A program made the translations under genes and the position numbers. This document shows positions 35,334 through 43,602 of a stretch of 44,056 nt of DNA, piece after piece. The notes beneath the pieces were generated by a model, which saw only the letters and a list, made by a program, of their open reading frames with translations, searched no databases and was not told where the DNA came from. The DNA is from an uncultured Planctomyces sp. (GTDB lineage: Bacteria > Planctomycetota > Planctomycetia > Planctomycetales > Planctomycetaceae): NCBI GenBank assembly GCA_937904325.1, contig CALGTK010000470.1, forward strand, positions 1 to 44,056, written 5' to 3'. Numbering within the stretch: the first letter of the stretch is position 1; every line of letters begins with the position of its first letter.

Positions 35334-36401
35334 CTAGAGAACTTCCAGAGTCGGCAACTCCGGCGCGTCGACCATTTCTCTGGCGATAGCCATAGCGATG
35401 TTCTGGCAGACGCCTAGCAGTTCGTCGCGGACCGGGCAGTCTTCGTTGAAGATTTCAGACATCCGACCAGCGTCGCCGAGTTCTCGGATGTGTGCCGTGA
35501 TGGGGACTTCGCCCAGAAATGGAACTCCGGAGGCCTCAGCCTGCTCCTTCGCACCACCTCGACCGAAGATCTCGCCTGACATATTTTCGACGATTCCGAG
35601 TACCGGAATCTTCACCTGGCCGAACATACTGATTGCCTTAACAGCGTCGAGCAGTGCAACCTTTTGAGGCGTGCAGACAACGACCGCTCCAGCCAGACCG
35701 AGCAACTGCGACAGAGTCAACGAGACGTCGCCTGTGCCTGGCGGCAGGTCGATGATGAGGTAATCCAGTTCGCCCCATTCGGTCTGAGCCAGGAACTGAG
35801 TCAGCAGCTTGTGAAGCATCGGACCTCGCCAGACGACGGCCTGATCTTCTTTCACCAGAAACCCGATCGACAGCAGTTTCAAACCGTCTTTGTCGATCGG
35901 CTGAATCCGCTGCATTTTCTGACCGTCCGCTCCGGTGACTTCTTCAACCGGCGGCTCGCCGCTCGCGCCGCAAAGGTGCGGGATGCTCGGCCCGTACACG
36001 TCGGCATCCATCAGGCCGACTTTCGCGCCGAACGAACTCAGACCGTAAGCCAGCATTGTCGCGGTAGTGCTCTTGCCGACTCCGCCTTTGCCACTGCCTA
36101 CGGCGATTACGTTTTTGACTCGCAGGCCGATCTTTCCGCCGGTTTCTTTGCCTTTGATCTCGGCCGTAAACGTCACATTTGCTGCCGAAGCGTCACCACC
36201 TTGAGCATTAATCGCTGCGTTGATCGCGTCGGTAATGCGTTCCTGTCCGGGGTAAGCGGGCGTTGGAAGCTCGATGCCCACCTCAACGGCCCCATCAGCC
36301 GACACGGTCGCCTGCTTGACCATTCCGAGTTCGCCCAGAGACCTTCCGAACTCCGGATCGGCAACAGCTTCGACGCAACTTCGCAGTTCTGAATCGTTCA
36401 T
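35334..36401 (-). CDS. Mrp/NBP35-family Fe–S carrier ATPase
   Basis: 355 residues. The N-terminal ~95 residues are a MIP18/DUF59 domain (LRSCVEAVADPEFGRSLGEL, VEVGIELPTPAYPGQERITD). The ParA/MinD-type ATPase begins with the deviant Walker A VIAVGSGKGGVGKSTTATML, then GLMDADVYGPSIPHLCGASG, MLHKLLTQFLAQTEWGELDY, and LIIDLPPGTGDVSLTLSQLL (Walker B). These proteins help assemble or transfer Fe–S clusters in the cytoplasm. Unusually, the segment after ENMS, which in most homologues carries a cluster-binding CXXC, reads directly GEIFGRGGAKEQAEASG with no cysteines. It starts at the ATG at 36401, divergent from the dipeptidase gene. Confidence 0.93.
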   Translation of the reverse strand: MNDSELRSCVEAVADPEFGRSLGELGMVKQATVSADGAVEVGIELPTPAYPGQERITDAINAAINAQGGDASAANVTFTAEIKGKETGGKIGLRVKNVIAVGSGKGGVGKSTTATMLAYGLSSFGAKVGLMDADVYGPSIPHLCGASGEPPVEEVTGADGQKMQRIQPIDKDGLKLLSIGFLVKEDQAVVWRGPMLHKLLTQFLAQTEWGELDYLIIDLPPGTGDVSLTLSQLLGLAGAVVVCTPQKVALLDAVKAISMFGQVKIPVLGIVENMSGEIFGRGGAKEQAEASGVPFLGEVPITAHIRELGDAGRMSEIFNEDCPVRDELLGVCQNIAMAIAREMVDAPELPTLEVL

Positions 36402-36607
36402 AACGTTTTCTTAATGACAAATGGCTGGTAGATATTTGACCGAGTGGCAGAGATTTGGGTTTGTAGCAGCCTGCCCATTGTCGGACAACGAACGGTGATT
36501 GCTCGTTGCGATTTGCACCGCGACTCGCAAGAATCAGCGAGCTTCGATCCGTTCATGTCGTTTTGGATCATTTTGTGGAGTTGCGTGCATCATTGGACAC
36601 TGAAATT

Positions 36608-37684
36608 ATGAATCTCATTTTCGACGCTCACCTGGACATGGCCTGGAACGCGGTTGAGTGGAACCGCGATCTGACGCTGCCGGTGGCTGAAATCAACAAC
36701 TTTGAAAGCCAGTTCTCACGGACGGTTCCCGAAATCGGCGACGCCGTTGTTTCGTGGGATGAGCTACGTCGGGGTCGAGTCGGCATGACCATTTCAACAC
36801 TGCTGCCGCGGCTGCATCGCAAAGACGGAGCTCTCACGCACTACCAGTCGCGAGAAGCCGCTTACGGAGCCTGCTACGGCCAGCTCGCTTATTACCGCGC
36901 GATGGTAGCCGCCGGGCACCTGCGCGAGATCTCCGATCTGATCTCACTGGAAGACCACGTCGCACAATGGGAAGCCGATCAGTCGGGAGAAGCCAGCACG
37001 CTGCCTGTCGGCTTTATCCTCAGCATGGAAGGCAGCCCGTCGATTCTCTCACCCGGCCAGATTGAAGAATGGTACAACGCCGGTCTGCGAATCCTCGGCC
37101 CCGCTCATTACGGCCCCGGTCCTTACTGCATGGGAACCGGCAGCGAAGGCGGCTTGAAAGACGGCGGTGCGGAACTTCTCAAAGAAATGAATCGAGTCGG
37201 CATGCTGCTCGACGTGACTCACCTGGCCGATCAATCGTTCTGGGAAGCGCTCGACATCTTCGAAGGCCCGGTCCTGGCCAGCCATCACAACTGCCGAGCT
37301 CTGGTTCCCGGCGACCGACAGCTCGACGACGACCAGATTAAAGAGCTGATCAAACGCGGAGCCGTCATTGGAGCCGCTTTTGACAACTGGATGATCAAAC
37401 CCGGCTGGGTCCGCTTTAAGACCGACCCCCAAACCGTCTGCATGGCTGACATCGTCGACCACATCGACCACATCTGCCAGTTGGCCGGCAACGCGAAGCA
37501 CTGTGGCATCGGCACAGATCTCGACGGTGGCTTCGGCAAAGAACAGGCCCCACGAGACCTTACCACTATCGCCGACCTCCAGCAGATGGCCACGCTGCTC
37601 AGCGACCGCGGCTACAGCGACAGCGACGTTGAAGGAATCATGAACCGAAACTTCCTCGACTTCTTCCGCCGAGCCTGGGCGTAA
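36608..37684 (+). CDS. Membrane-dipeptidase (renal dipeptidase, peptidase M19) homologue
   Basis: 358 residues. M19 enzymes are zinc-dependent amidohydrolase-fold dipeptidases that cleave diverse dipeptides. The metal ligands appear in order: NLIFDAHLDMAWN (H-x-D), GFILSMEGSPSI (bridging Glu), GMLLDVTHLADQSFWEALDI (His), GPVLASHHNCRALVPGDRQL (His pair) and HCGIGTDLDGGFG (Asp). The helix NRNFLDFFRRAWA closes the barrel ('GxNxLR' region). There is no signal peptide, so it is probably cytoplasmic. I chose the ATG at 36608 because the barrel begins immediately. It is a single gene divergent from the Mrp gene. Confidence 0.93.
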   Translation: MNLIFDAHLDMAWNAVEWNRDLTLPVAEINNFESQFSRTVPEIGDAVVSWDELRRGRVGMTISTLLPRLHRKDGALTHYQSREAAYGACYGQLAYYRAMVAAGHLREISDLISLEDHVAQWEADQSGEASTLPVGFILSMEGSPSILSPGQIEEWYNAGLRILGPAHYGPGPYCMGTGSEGGLKDGGAELLKEMNRVGMLLDVTHLADQSFWEALDIFEGPVLASHHNCRALVPGDRQLDDDQIKELIKRGAVIGAAFDNWMIKPGWVRFKTDPQTVCMADIVDHIDHICQLAGNAKHCGIGTDLDGGFGKEQAPRDLTTIADLQQMATLLSDRGYSDSDVEGIMNRNFLDFFRRAWA

Positions 37685-37689
37685 ATCTG

Positions 37690-38046
37690 ACAATCTTACG
37701 AGTAGATGGGGATGAGAGGGTCACCCCGAAAGATCCATTCCCGGGCGGTGCAGTTGTGAGTGTGAGGTCTCGCCGTGGCGGATCCTGACAATACATTTAA
37801 TGCCGATCGCCTGGTCAAGAACAATCACACTTAGACCGGCGGGGCTGCACGTGGGACGTCGTAAACTGTAGATTCAACGAAGAGACATTCAGTTTTCACA
37901 CTGGTGGTGCGAACGTCTTCTTCTTCGATGGGAGTGTCAACTTTGTCTCTGAGACGGTCAATGCCCGTCCCTTCACCGCAATTATGAGCCCGAGTGGGAA
38001 CGAAGTCGAAAGCCTTCATGAGTTTATCAGCGGTCTTCAGGCATAG
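37690..38046 (+). pseudogene. C-terminal remnant of a DUF1559 protein
   Basis: The frame 37801–38046 reads WDVVNCRFNEETFSFHTGGA, then NVFFFDGSVNFVSETVN and ends GLQA at TAG 38044–38046. This is the characteristic 'SFHxGGANxxFxDGSVxF' C-terminal motif of DUF1559 (SBP_bac_10), the very abundant type-IV-pilin-like family in planctomycetes. Upstream, 37735–37783 in another frame gives PGGAVVSVRSRRGGS and a stop, like the 'RSRHxGG' stretch that precedes it. The N-terminal pilin signal and most of the body are missing. It fills most of the 37685–38121 gap; 38047–38121 shows nothing. Confidence 0.75.
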
Positions 38047-38121
38047 CAGTCAATTAATGAGCAGGCGGAGGCTTGCCCCTGCCTGCGTGACTCGGCTTGT
38101 CAGAAATCCTGCGTCCGCAAG

Positions 38122-38649
38122 CTACTTGTAAGACCTCATGTTCCGTTGCTGCCGTTCGCGGTTGACGAGTGTCGTCGCACGGGGTTCGTGCTTGAGCAGG
38201 CGGACGATTTGTGAGGTCGTTGCCTGAAGTTGCTCGGCGGCAGAGGTAACGTTCCATTCACAGGCCACGATTCGATTCAGAGCTTCGGCAAGCAGTGCCG
38301 GAAAATCTTCGTGCGACGGATTGATACTGATGCGGCCGTTTCGGCAGCGGCTTGTCCAGAGTTCGCTCGGCGGAGCGTCTGCCCGAAGTTCAGTGCGATG
38401 CTCGAGTGCGAGGTTTAGCCTCAGCCTGAAGATCGCAACGCGGCGGTTGTCGTTCTGGCTGCGGCGTTCTGAAGCTTCGGCTGAGATGCTGGTTTCTGGA
38501 TCGAGCAGAACGATCGCCGTCTCCACCTTGTTGCGATGCTGCCCTCCCGGACCCGACCTCCGAGTTCTCGTTTCGTGGCACCGAGCGTGCAGAACGTCGG
38601 GCGGTAACGCTGCCGGATGGACGGCGTCAGGCGGCGGGTCAGACATCAA
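38122..38649 (-). CDS. Release-factor-like protein with GGQ domain
   Basis: 175 residues. The RF-1 domain (PF00472) carries the peptidyl-tRNA hydrolysis motif in TRRSGPGGQHRNKVETAIVL; GGQ is intact. ERRSQNDNRRVAIFRLRLNL is the usual helix after it ('ErSQ…Nr…Al.rL'). There is no codon-recognition domain, so it is like ArfB/YaeJ or RF-like proteins that release peptides from stalled ribosomes. The C-terminus is longer than in ArfB (about 80 extra residues) and ends RERQQRNMRSYK, a basic tail that could enter the ribosome. It overlaps the end of the response-regulator gene by 11 nt and probably depends on its transcript. Confidence 0.87.
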   Translation of the reverse strand: MMSDPPPDAVHPAALPPDVLHARCHETRTRRSGPGGQHRNKVETAIVLLDPETSISAEASERRSQNDNRRVAIFRLRLNLALEHRTELRADAPPSELWTSRCRNGRISINPSHEDFPALLAEALNRIVACEWNVTSAAEQLQATTSQIVRLLKHEPRATTLVNRERQQRNMRSYK

Positions 38650-40015
38650 TGCCCAGCTCTTCGATCTTGCGATAGAGACTCGAAAGTCCCAACCGTAATC
38701 GCTTGGCTGCTTCGCGTTTGTCCGGCCACTGACGCAGGACGCGAGTGATGTGTAGCCGCTCGTAGTGTTTCAGGGCGCTGCGCAGATCTTCGGTATCTGG
38801 TAATGGCTGGCCGAGCCCCAGCAGGTCGGGCGGCAGATCGCCAGGTTCAATCGTACTGGCTTCGCACATCATGACTGCTCGTTCGATAGCATTGTCGAGC
38901 TGTCGCACGTTGCCTTTCCACTCAGCAGACATCAGCAGCCGGATGGTCTCGCTGCTCGTGCCGGCGACCCGCTTCTTCATCTGCTTGGAATATTTCGCGG
39001 TGAAAAAGTCGACCAGTTCCGGGACATCGTCGATACGATCACGCAGCGGCGGAATCGGAATTTTCACGCCGTCGAGTCGGTAAAACAGATCCTCGTGGAA
39101 ATTATCCTGCGCGACTTCGCGAGCTAGTTCGCGAGTCGTCGACGCCACAATTCGAGCACTGACCTGCTGAGGTTCTGAGCCGCCTGCCGGAAGCACTTCC
39201 TGGTACTCGATTGCGCGAAGCAGTTTGGCCTGAGTGCTCAGAGGCAGGTCACCAATCTCATCAAGAAAAACGGTCCCCTCTCCGGCGTGAACAAGCAGCC
39301 CTTCTTCAACGGTCTGGCCACCACCGGGAACCGAAGTCCGATTCCCTAAAAGCTGTCCTTCGAGCTGTTCGACTGGCCGGGTTCCGCAGTTGACCGCCAG
39401 AAAACTTTTATTGCCATTTGGTCCGGCGGCATGGACGGCTCGTGCGAAAAGTTCTTTGCCCGTGCCGGTTTCGCCAACCAGCAGAACATTGGCGTTTGTG
39501 ACGGCGACTTTGCGAATCTGATCCTGCACGGCCTGGATGGCTTCGCTCGACCCGACGATCTCTTCGAGGTTGCCTTGCCGCGATAACTCGCGTCGCAGTG
39601 ACTGATTTTCGAAATAGAGGCTGCGAAACTCGTAAAGTCGATCAAGCTTGTTCAGCAAGTCTTCAAAGATAACCGGCTTAACGAGGTAGTCGAACGCTCC
39701 CGCCTTGAAGGCGTCAACAGCGTTTTCGACAGTGGCGTAAGCTGTGATGATTAAAATGCACGTATGAGCGTTGAGCTGGTGCAGCCGCTTCAGCAGTGCG
39801 ATGCCATCGCCGTCGGGCAGTTGGACATCGCAGAAGGCGACATCAAAATCACGCTCGCGAGCGAGTTTCAAAGCGTCGGCTACGCAAGCAGCCTCGCCCA
39901 CTTCGTAACCCTCGCCACTGAGCACTTCTGTCAGCGACTTTCGGATAATCTCTTCGTCTTCGACGATGAGCACGCTGCGTTGATCACTCACGATATACTT
40001 CCCGAATTTAGTCAT
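38639..40015 (-). CDS. NtrC-type response regulator lacking the GAFTGA loop
   Basis: 458 residues: receiver domain (about 13–130) with acidic pocket ED 19–20, phospho-acceptor Asp63 (AFCDVQLPDGDG), Thr91 and Lys113; an AAA+ domain with Walker A GETGTGKE (181–188) and Walker B VFLDE (249–253); and a Fis-type HTH at the end (DKREAAKRLRLGLSSLYRKI). Where family members have 'ELFGHEKGAFTGA', this one has QLLGNRTSVPGGGQTVEEG, so the sigma-54-contacting loop is missing. It may regulate without sigma-54. I chose the ATG at 40015, because a GTG start at 40057 would place a perfect palindrome inside the coding region. The sensor kinase is not in the window. Confidence 0.88.
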   Translation of the reverse strand: MTKFGKYIVSDQRSVLIVEDEEIIRKSLTEVLSGEGYEVGEAACVADALKLARERDFDVAFCDVQLPDGDGIALLKRLHQLNAHTCILIITAYATVENAVDAFKAGAFDYLVKPVIFEDLLNKLDRLYEFRSLYFENQSLRRELSRQGNLEEIVGSSEAIQAVQDQIRKVAVTNANVLLVGETGTGKELFARAVHAAGPNGNKSFLAVNCGTRPVEQLEGQLLGNRTSVPGGGQTVEEGLLVHAGEGTVFLDEIGDLPLSTQAKLLRAIEYQEVLPAGGSEPQQVSARIVASTTRELAREVAQDNFHEDLFYRLDGVKIPIPPLRDRIDDVPELVDFFTAKYSKQMKKRVAGTSSETIRLLMSAEWKGNVRQLDNAIERAVMMCEASTIEPGDLPPDLLGLGQPLPDTEDLRSALKHYERLHITRVLRQWPDKREAAKRLRLGLSSLYRKIEELGIDV

Positions 40016-40025
40016 GACCCGATCT

Positions 40026-40039
40026 TCTACAATTGTAGA
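40026..40039. promoter_or_regulatory. 14-bp perfect palindrome upstream of the response regulator
   Basis: TCTACAATTGTAGA is a perfect palindrome 11 nt before the regulator's ATG. Its size and position fit an operator for autoregulation by the Fis-type HTH. The remaining 40040–40279 stretch to the next gene shows no clear promoter. Confidence 0.45.
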
Positions 40040-40279
40040 CGTCTCGGTAACGGTCACCAGTTTGCCGCAGTCTATCCGCTGGACTGCAGACGTTCACGCG
40101 TGGGAAACACGACTTTCACAGACAGGAAATCAGATGCGTCGTTGCCGATCTGACACAATGTGACGATCATGTCGTTTCCATGGTCGCTTACTACAACAGG
40201 AACACTGATTATCACAAATCAACACTCATGACGTGTATCAGCAACAGCAGAATGAGTTAGTGAAGATCAGCGTCCGTCA

Positions 40280-42445
40280 GTGTGCCCGAAATTCGTCACA
40301 GCCCTTTCAGAAACGATCGACCGCGTGACTTCAGACACGAAAACACCTTCCGCGACAAACTCCGAGCCGGGGATCACCTGGCGAGAAACGCTGGCCGTCG
40401 CGACACTCGCGGTTGGTCTGACAATTGTTTTCTGGCAGCCGCTCTGGACGGGCGGCGGACTCATCGGCGGAGACACTTACACGTACTTCTTCCCTCAAAA
40501 GCAGTTCTTCGCTGAGCGGCTGCACGAGGGTGAGTTCCCGCTCTGGAATAACCGCAGCGGATTCGGTTACCCGCTGGTCGCCGAAAGCCAGACCGGAGCG
40601 TTCTACCCGCCGCACCTGTTAATTTATCCGCTGCTCGACGTGAACGAAGGCTACAACGCGGTCCAGATTCTGCACTATATCCTCGCTTTCGTGTTCACCT
40701 GGCTGCTGGCCAGAGAGTTGGGTCTGAAACCGTTCGGCGCATCTCTTGCCTCACTGATCTACGTTTACGGATGGTTTCCTCCGCGGATGTGCCTTGAGTG
40801 GGCGATCATTGGAGGGACCTGGCTGCCCCTGTCGCTGTGGTGGCTGGAACGATTTTTGAAAACAAGCCACTGGAGATACCTCTGCGGCCTGAGCACCACG
40901 ATCGGGATGCAACTATTGGCCGGACACTTTAACCTGGCTTTTATATCTCTGGTGTTGCTCGTGCTGTTTCTCGGGCTGCGGCTTTGGTTCATGCGTGAAA
41001 GTCTTTCTGCAAACATCGCAGCCAGCCGTTTGAAGTTTGCGGGCCTGATTTTGGGGTTCATCGCAATCGGCTTCGGAATCGCTGCGGCCCAACTGGCTCC
41101 GACATGGGAGTTAAAACAGCTCAGCCAACGGCAGAACGTTTCGGAAGGTCCGGATTTTGATCCCGCCTACGGGCACATGCCGCCGCTTTACCTGTCACAG
41201 ATCGTCGCGTCGTGGTGGTTCTGGTATTCGCCAGACATCAACCTGAACCAGGCACTCAGCCAGTTGACCTTCATGTCGAACCCGGCCGCGACCAACCACA
41301 CCGAGGCACATCTTTACTTCGGACTCGTGCCGCTGTTCGTCCTTGCTGGTGCCCTGTTTTCTGCGCGGCACCGAAGTGCGATCCTGAACCGCTTCACAGC
41401 GACGTGGCTGCTGCTCAGCATTCTGGGCATCATTTACGCAACGGGGCTGCTGGTTCCGTTCGCTCAGCATCTGCCCGGCTTCGGTTTCTTCCGAGGCCCC
41501 GCGCGATGGGGGATTCTCGCCGCGCTCGGTGTCGGCCTGATTGCTGGCAAAGCTGCCGGTACGGTCCTCAAGAACCGATCTCAATCAAAGCAGCGCGTGC
41601 TTTGCGGAATAGTTTTTGCTTTGACCGCCGCCGACCTGTGGTACGTCTCACGCGTTGTTACCGTCGTTGCTTTGCTTGAGAATTCGCCGATACCGAATGT
41701 CGAACACAGTCCGGTACGACAGATTCTTGACAATTATCCAGGCACGCCGCGACTCTACGGCCCCGGCCCGAATCTACTGAATCTTCTGGGACACTCATCC
41801 GTACCTGAGTATCTGGGAATCGGACCTGCAGAGTACTACGACGAAAAACTGAAAGCGCCGCCATTCGAAGGCTTAACGCCGACCTTCATCGACTGGTGCC
41901 GCTCCGCCGGAATCACACACGTTGTGTCGTTTGAGAATCCTCATGTCGTCAGCAACTTTCCACGAGGCAGCGTCGCAGGGACACGGCTCGTCTGGCAGCA
42001 ACCCGATCCGTTTCTGAACCCGTCGTGGGCTCGTGGGGCTAACGAGCCGATCTATCTCACAGAAATCCTGAACTCGCGAAGCCGAGTAGCCTTTGCAGAT
42101 CAGAGGCCTGGTCAGAAAGTTGAGTTAACTTCGCACCTGGCGAATTCCGCAACGATCGAAGTGTCGTCATCAAAATCGGCCACAGTCGTCATGACAGACC
42201 TCTACTTCCCCGGCTGGATGGCAACCGTCGACGGTGAACCCGCAGAGGGCTACCGCTTCGAAGGGATGTTCCGAGCGGTCGACATCCCGGCTGGCGATCA
42301 CACGATCAAATGGTCCTACCATCCCACCAGCGTATACAACGGAATGTGGATCAGCGGACTGTCGATCCTCGCGCTGCTGGCCATCGGCCACGTCCGCTTC
42401 TGGCATCTCAATCCAGATAGCATGACAAGCAGTTCGAAAGAGTGA
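40280..42445 (+). CDS. YfhO-like polytopic membrane protein (GT-C fold)
   Basis: 721 residues. A multi-span membrane protein of the YfhO/PF09586 group, with about ten to twelve helices between 35 and 480 and a C-terminal periplasmic β domain. The first helix (LAVATLAVGLTIVFWQPLW) is followed by GGDTYTYFFPQKQFFAERLH and GEFPLWNNRSGFGYPLVAES, the acidic first loop typical of GT-C glycosyltransferases. Helices such as ILHYILAFVFTWLLARELGL and LKFAGLILGFIAIGFGIAAA follow. The end (VVMTDLYFPGWMATVDGEPA, HTIKWSYHPTSVYNGMWISG) is the YfhO signature domain. It may transfer sugars to lipid-linked or surface polymers. No ATG fits; GTG at 40280 or 40325 is the start. Confidence 0.85.
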   Translation: MCPKFVTALSETIDRVTSDTKTPSATNSEPGITWRETLAVATLAVGLTIVFWQPLWTGGGLIGGDTYTYFFPQKQFFAERLHEGEFPLWNNRSGFGYPLVAESQTGAFYPPHLLIYPLLDVNEGYNAVQILHYILAFVFTWLLARELGLKPFGASLASLIYVYGWFPPRMCLEWAIIGGTWLPLSLWWLERFLKTSHWRYLCGLSTTIGMQLLAGHFNLAFISLVLLVLFLGLRLWFMRESLSANIAASRLKFAGLILGFIAIGFGIAAAQLAPTWELKQLSQRQNVSEGPDFDPAYGHMPPLYLSQIVASWWFWYSPDINLNQALSQLTFMSNPAATNHTEAHLYFGLVPLFVLAGALFSARHRSAILNRFTATWLLLSILGIIYATGLLVPFAQHLPGFGFFRGPARWGILAALGVGLIAGKAAGTVLKNRSQSKQRVLCGIVFALTAADLWYVSRVVTVVALLENSPIPNVEHSPVRQILDNYPGTPRLYGPGPNLLNLLGHSSVPEYLGIGPAEYYDEKLKAPPFEGLTPTFIDWCRSAGITHVVSFENPHVVSNFPRGSVAGTRLVWQQPDPFLNPSWARGANEPIYLTEILNSRSRVAFADQRPGQKVELTSHLANSATIEVSSSKSATVVMTDLYFPGWMATVDGEPAEGYRFEGMFRAVDIPAGDHTIKWSYHPTSVYNGMWISGLSILALLAIGHVRFWHLNPDSMTSSSKE

Positions 42446-42490
42446 ACCGCTGGCGTAAAACAGGACTGTGCAAAGCAACAAATGACATCG

Positions 42491-43348
42491 TCACTTTTTT
42501 TTCTTTGCCTGCTTCTCTTTGCCGCCGAATTGCTGCGGAGCTTTGAAAGAGCTCTCCGAAACATCTATCTGATCGAACAGGCTACGACCATCGTCAACGT
42601 CGACTTTCGCGCTTCCGTCTTTCGATTTCCCGGGCGAAGTATCACCAGAACCAGGCGAGGTGACTGTTCCTCCGCTGTCATCCAATCGAGTCGATGTACT
42701 CGTTGGCTGTTTCTTACGGGCAGTGTCGGATCCGTTGGTCAAGACGAAAGCAATGATCGCCACGACGACAACTGAGCATCCCGTGATAATCCATTGACGC
42801 GGAATCGGCTTGCCGGGAACCGCCCCGTCCTCTCCGGCATCCGCATCTGAGGCACCAGATTTTGCGGGAAGCTTCTGCTGCGGTACGTGCTGGTTCGGCT
42901 GGGAATTCGCAGCCAGAGCGGTATCAGTTCCGGGCTCAACTTCAGACGCCGCCCCCGCCGAAAAATCGAAATCTGGAAGCTCTGAACCGGGGATCTCACC
43001 AGTATCAATCAATGGAACCGGCGATGTGACGGCCTGGGCAACTGGAACCGCTGCCGCTTCTGCAGAAGCCCGTTCGGCCAGCAATTTCGCGTCGTATTGT
43101 CGCTTCTGTTCGGGATTCAACAGGCAACGTCGTGCCCCGGCTAACTCGTTGAGGAGTTGCTGTGATTCCTTGCGATGTGGACCAGCAGCCATCTCGTGCA
43201 GATAGGTCGTCTGGCGGTTGGCCGCCGCGTCGATGACGTCCGTATTCTCTTCCAGTTCCTGAATCCCCAGCAGCCGATAATGATTTGGCGGCTGATCTTT
43301 GGGGGGAATCCCTAACCAGATGTAGTATGGATCAAACGAATCGCTCAT
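42491..43348 (-). CDS. J-domain-like single-pass membrane protein
   Basis: 285 residues. The first ~90 resemble a DnaJ domain and are common in planctomycete proteins: DSFDPYYIWLGIPPKDQPPN, HYRLLGIQELEENTDVIDAA, and LLNELAGARRCLLNPEQKRQ ending in YDAKL, the last helix of a J domain. The HPD loop that activates Hsp70 is absent, so it is a J-like and not a working J-protein. A low-complexity linker leads to a transmembrane helix (IITGCSVVVVAIIAFVLTN, about 190–210), then a Ser/Thr/Gly/Lys-rich tail ending in KKKK. I chose the ATG at 43348 (MSDSFDPYY) over one at 43408. Function unknown. Confidence 0.75.
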   Translation of the reverse strand: MSDSFDPYYIWLGIPPKDQPPNHYRLLGIQELEENTDVIDAAANRQTTYLHEMAAGPHRKESQQLLNELAGARRCLLNPEQKRQYDAKLLAERASAEAAAVPVAQAVTSPVPLIDTGEIPGSELPDFDFSAGAASEVEPGTDTALAANSQPNQHVPQQKLPAKSGASDADAGEDGAVPGKPIPRQWIITGCSVVVVAIIAFVLTNGSDTARKKQPTSTSTRLDDSGGTVTSPGSGDTSPGKSKDGSAKVDVDDGRSLFDQIDVSESSFKAPQQFGGKEKQAKKKK

Positions 43349-43602
43349 CGCTGGATGCTGAATTGGAAGGAATGTGGACTTGAAGTGCCAAACTGCCGTT
43401 GCAGCCACCTGGCAGTGTGAATCTGCTGGCTCCTGAATTCAAGTGTGACACGGATTGAGCAGAATTCCATGCTACCAGTTTATCACGTTATTCCCGCGCA
43501 AGCGGAAAACATGTGTGTATGGGTAGAGGGCATCCGTCGAGAATGCTGTCGACAACCGGCTACTCGCCTGCGCGCCCACGACAAATCGATCTGATCTGAA
43601 CG

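Noticed and set aside
35664-36392. A 242-codon open frame on the plus strand
   Set aside because: It is antisense to the Mrp-type ATPase, whose motifs are clear.
37049-37693. A 214-codon open frame on the minus strand
   Set aside because: It is antisense to the M19 dipeptidase and is explained by its codon bias.
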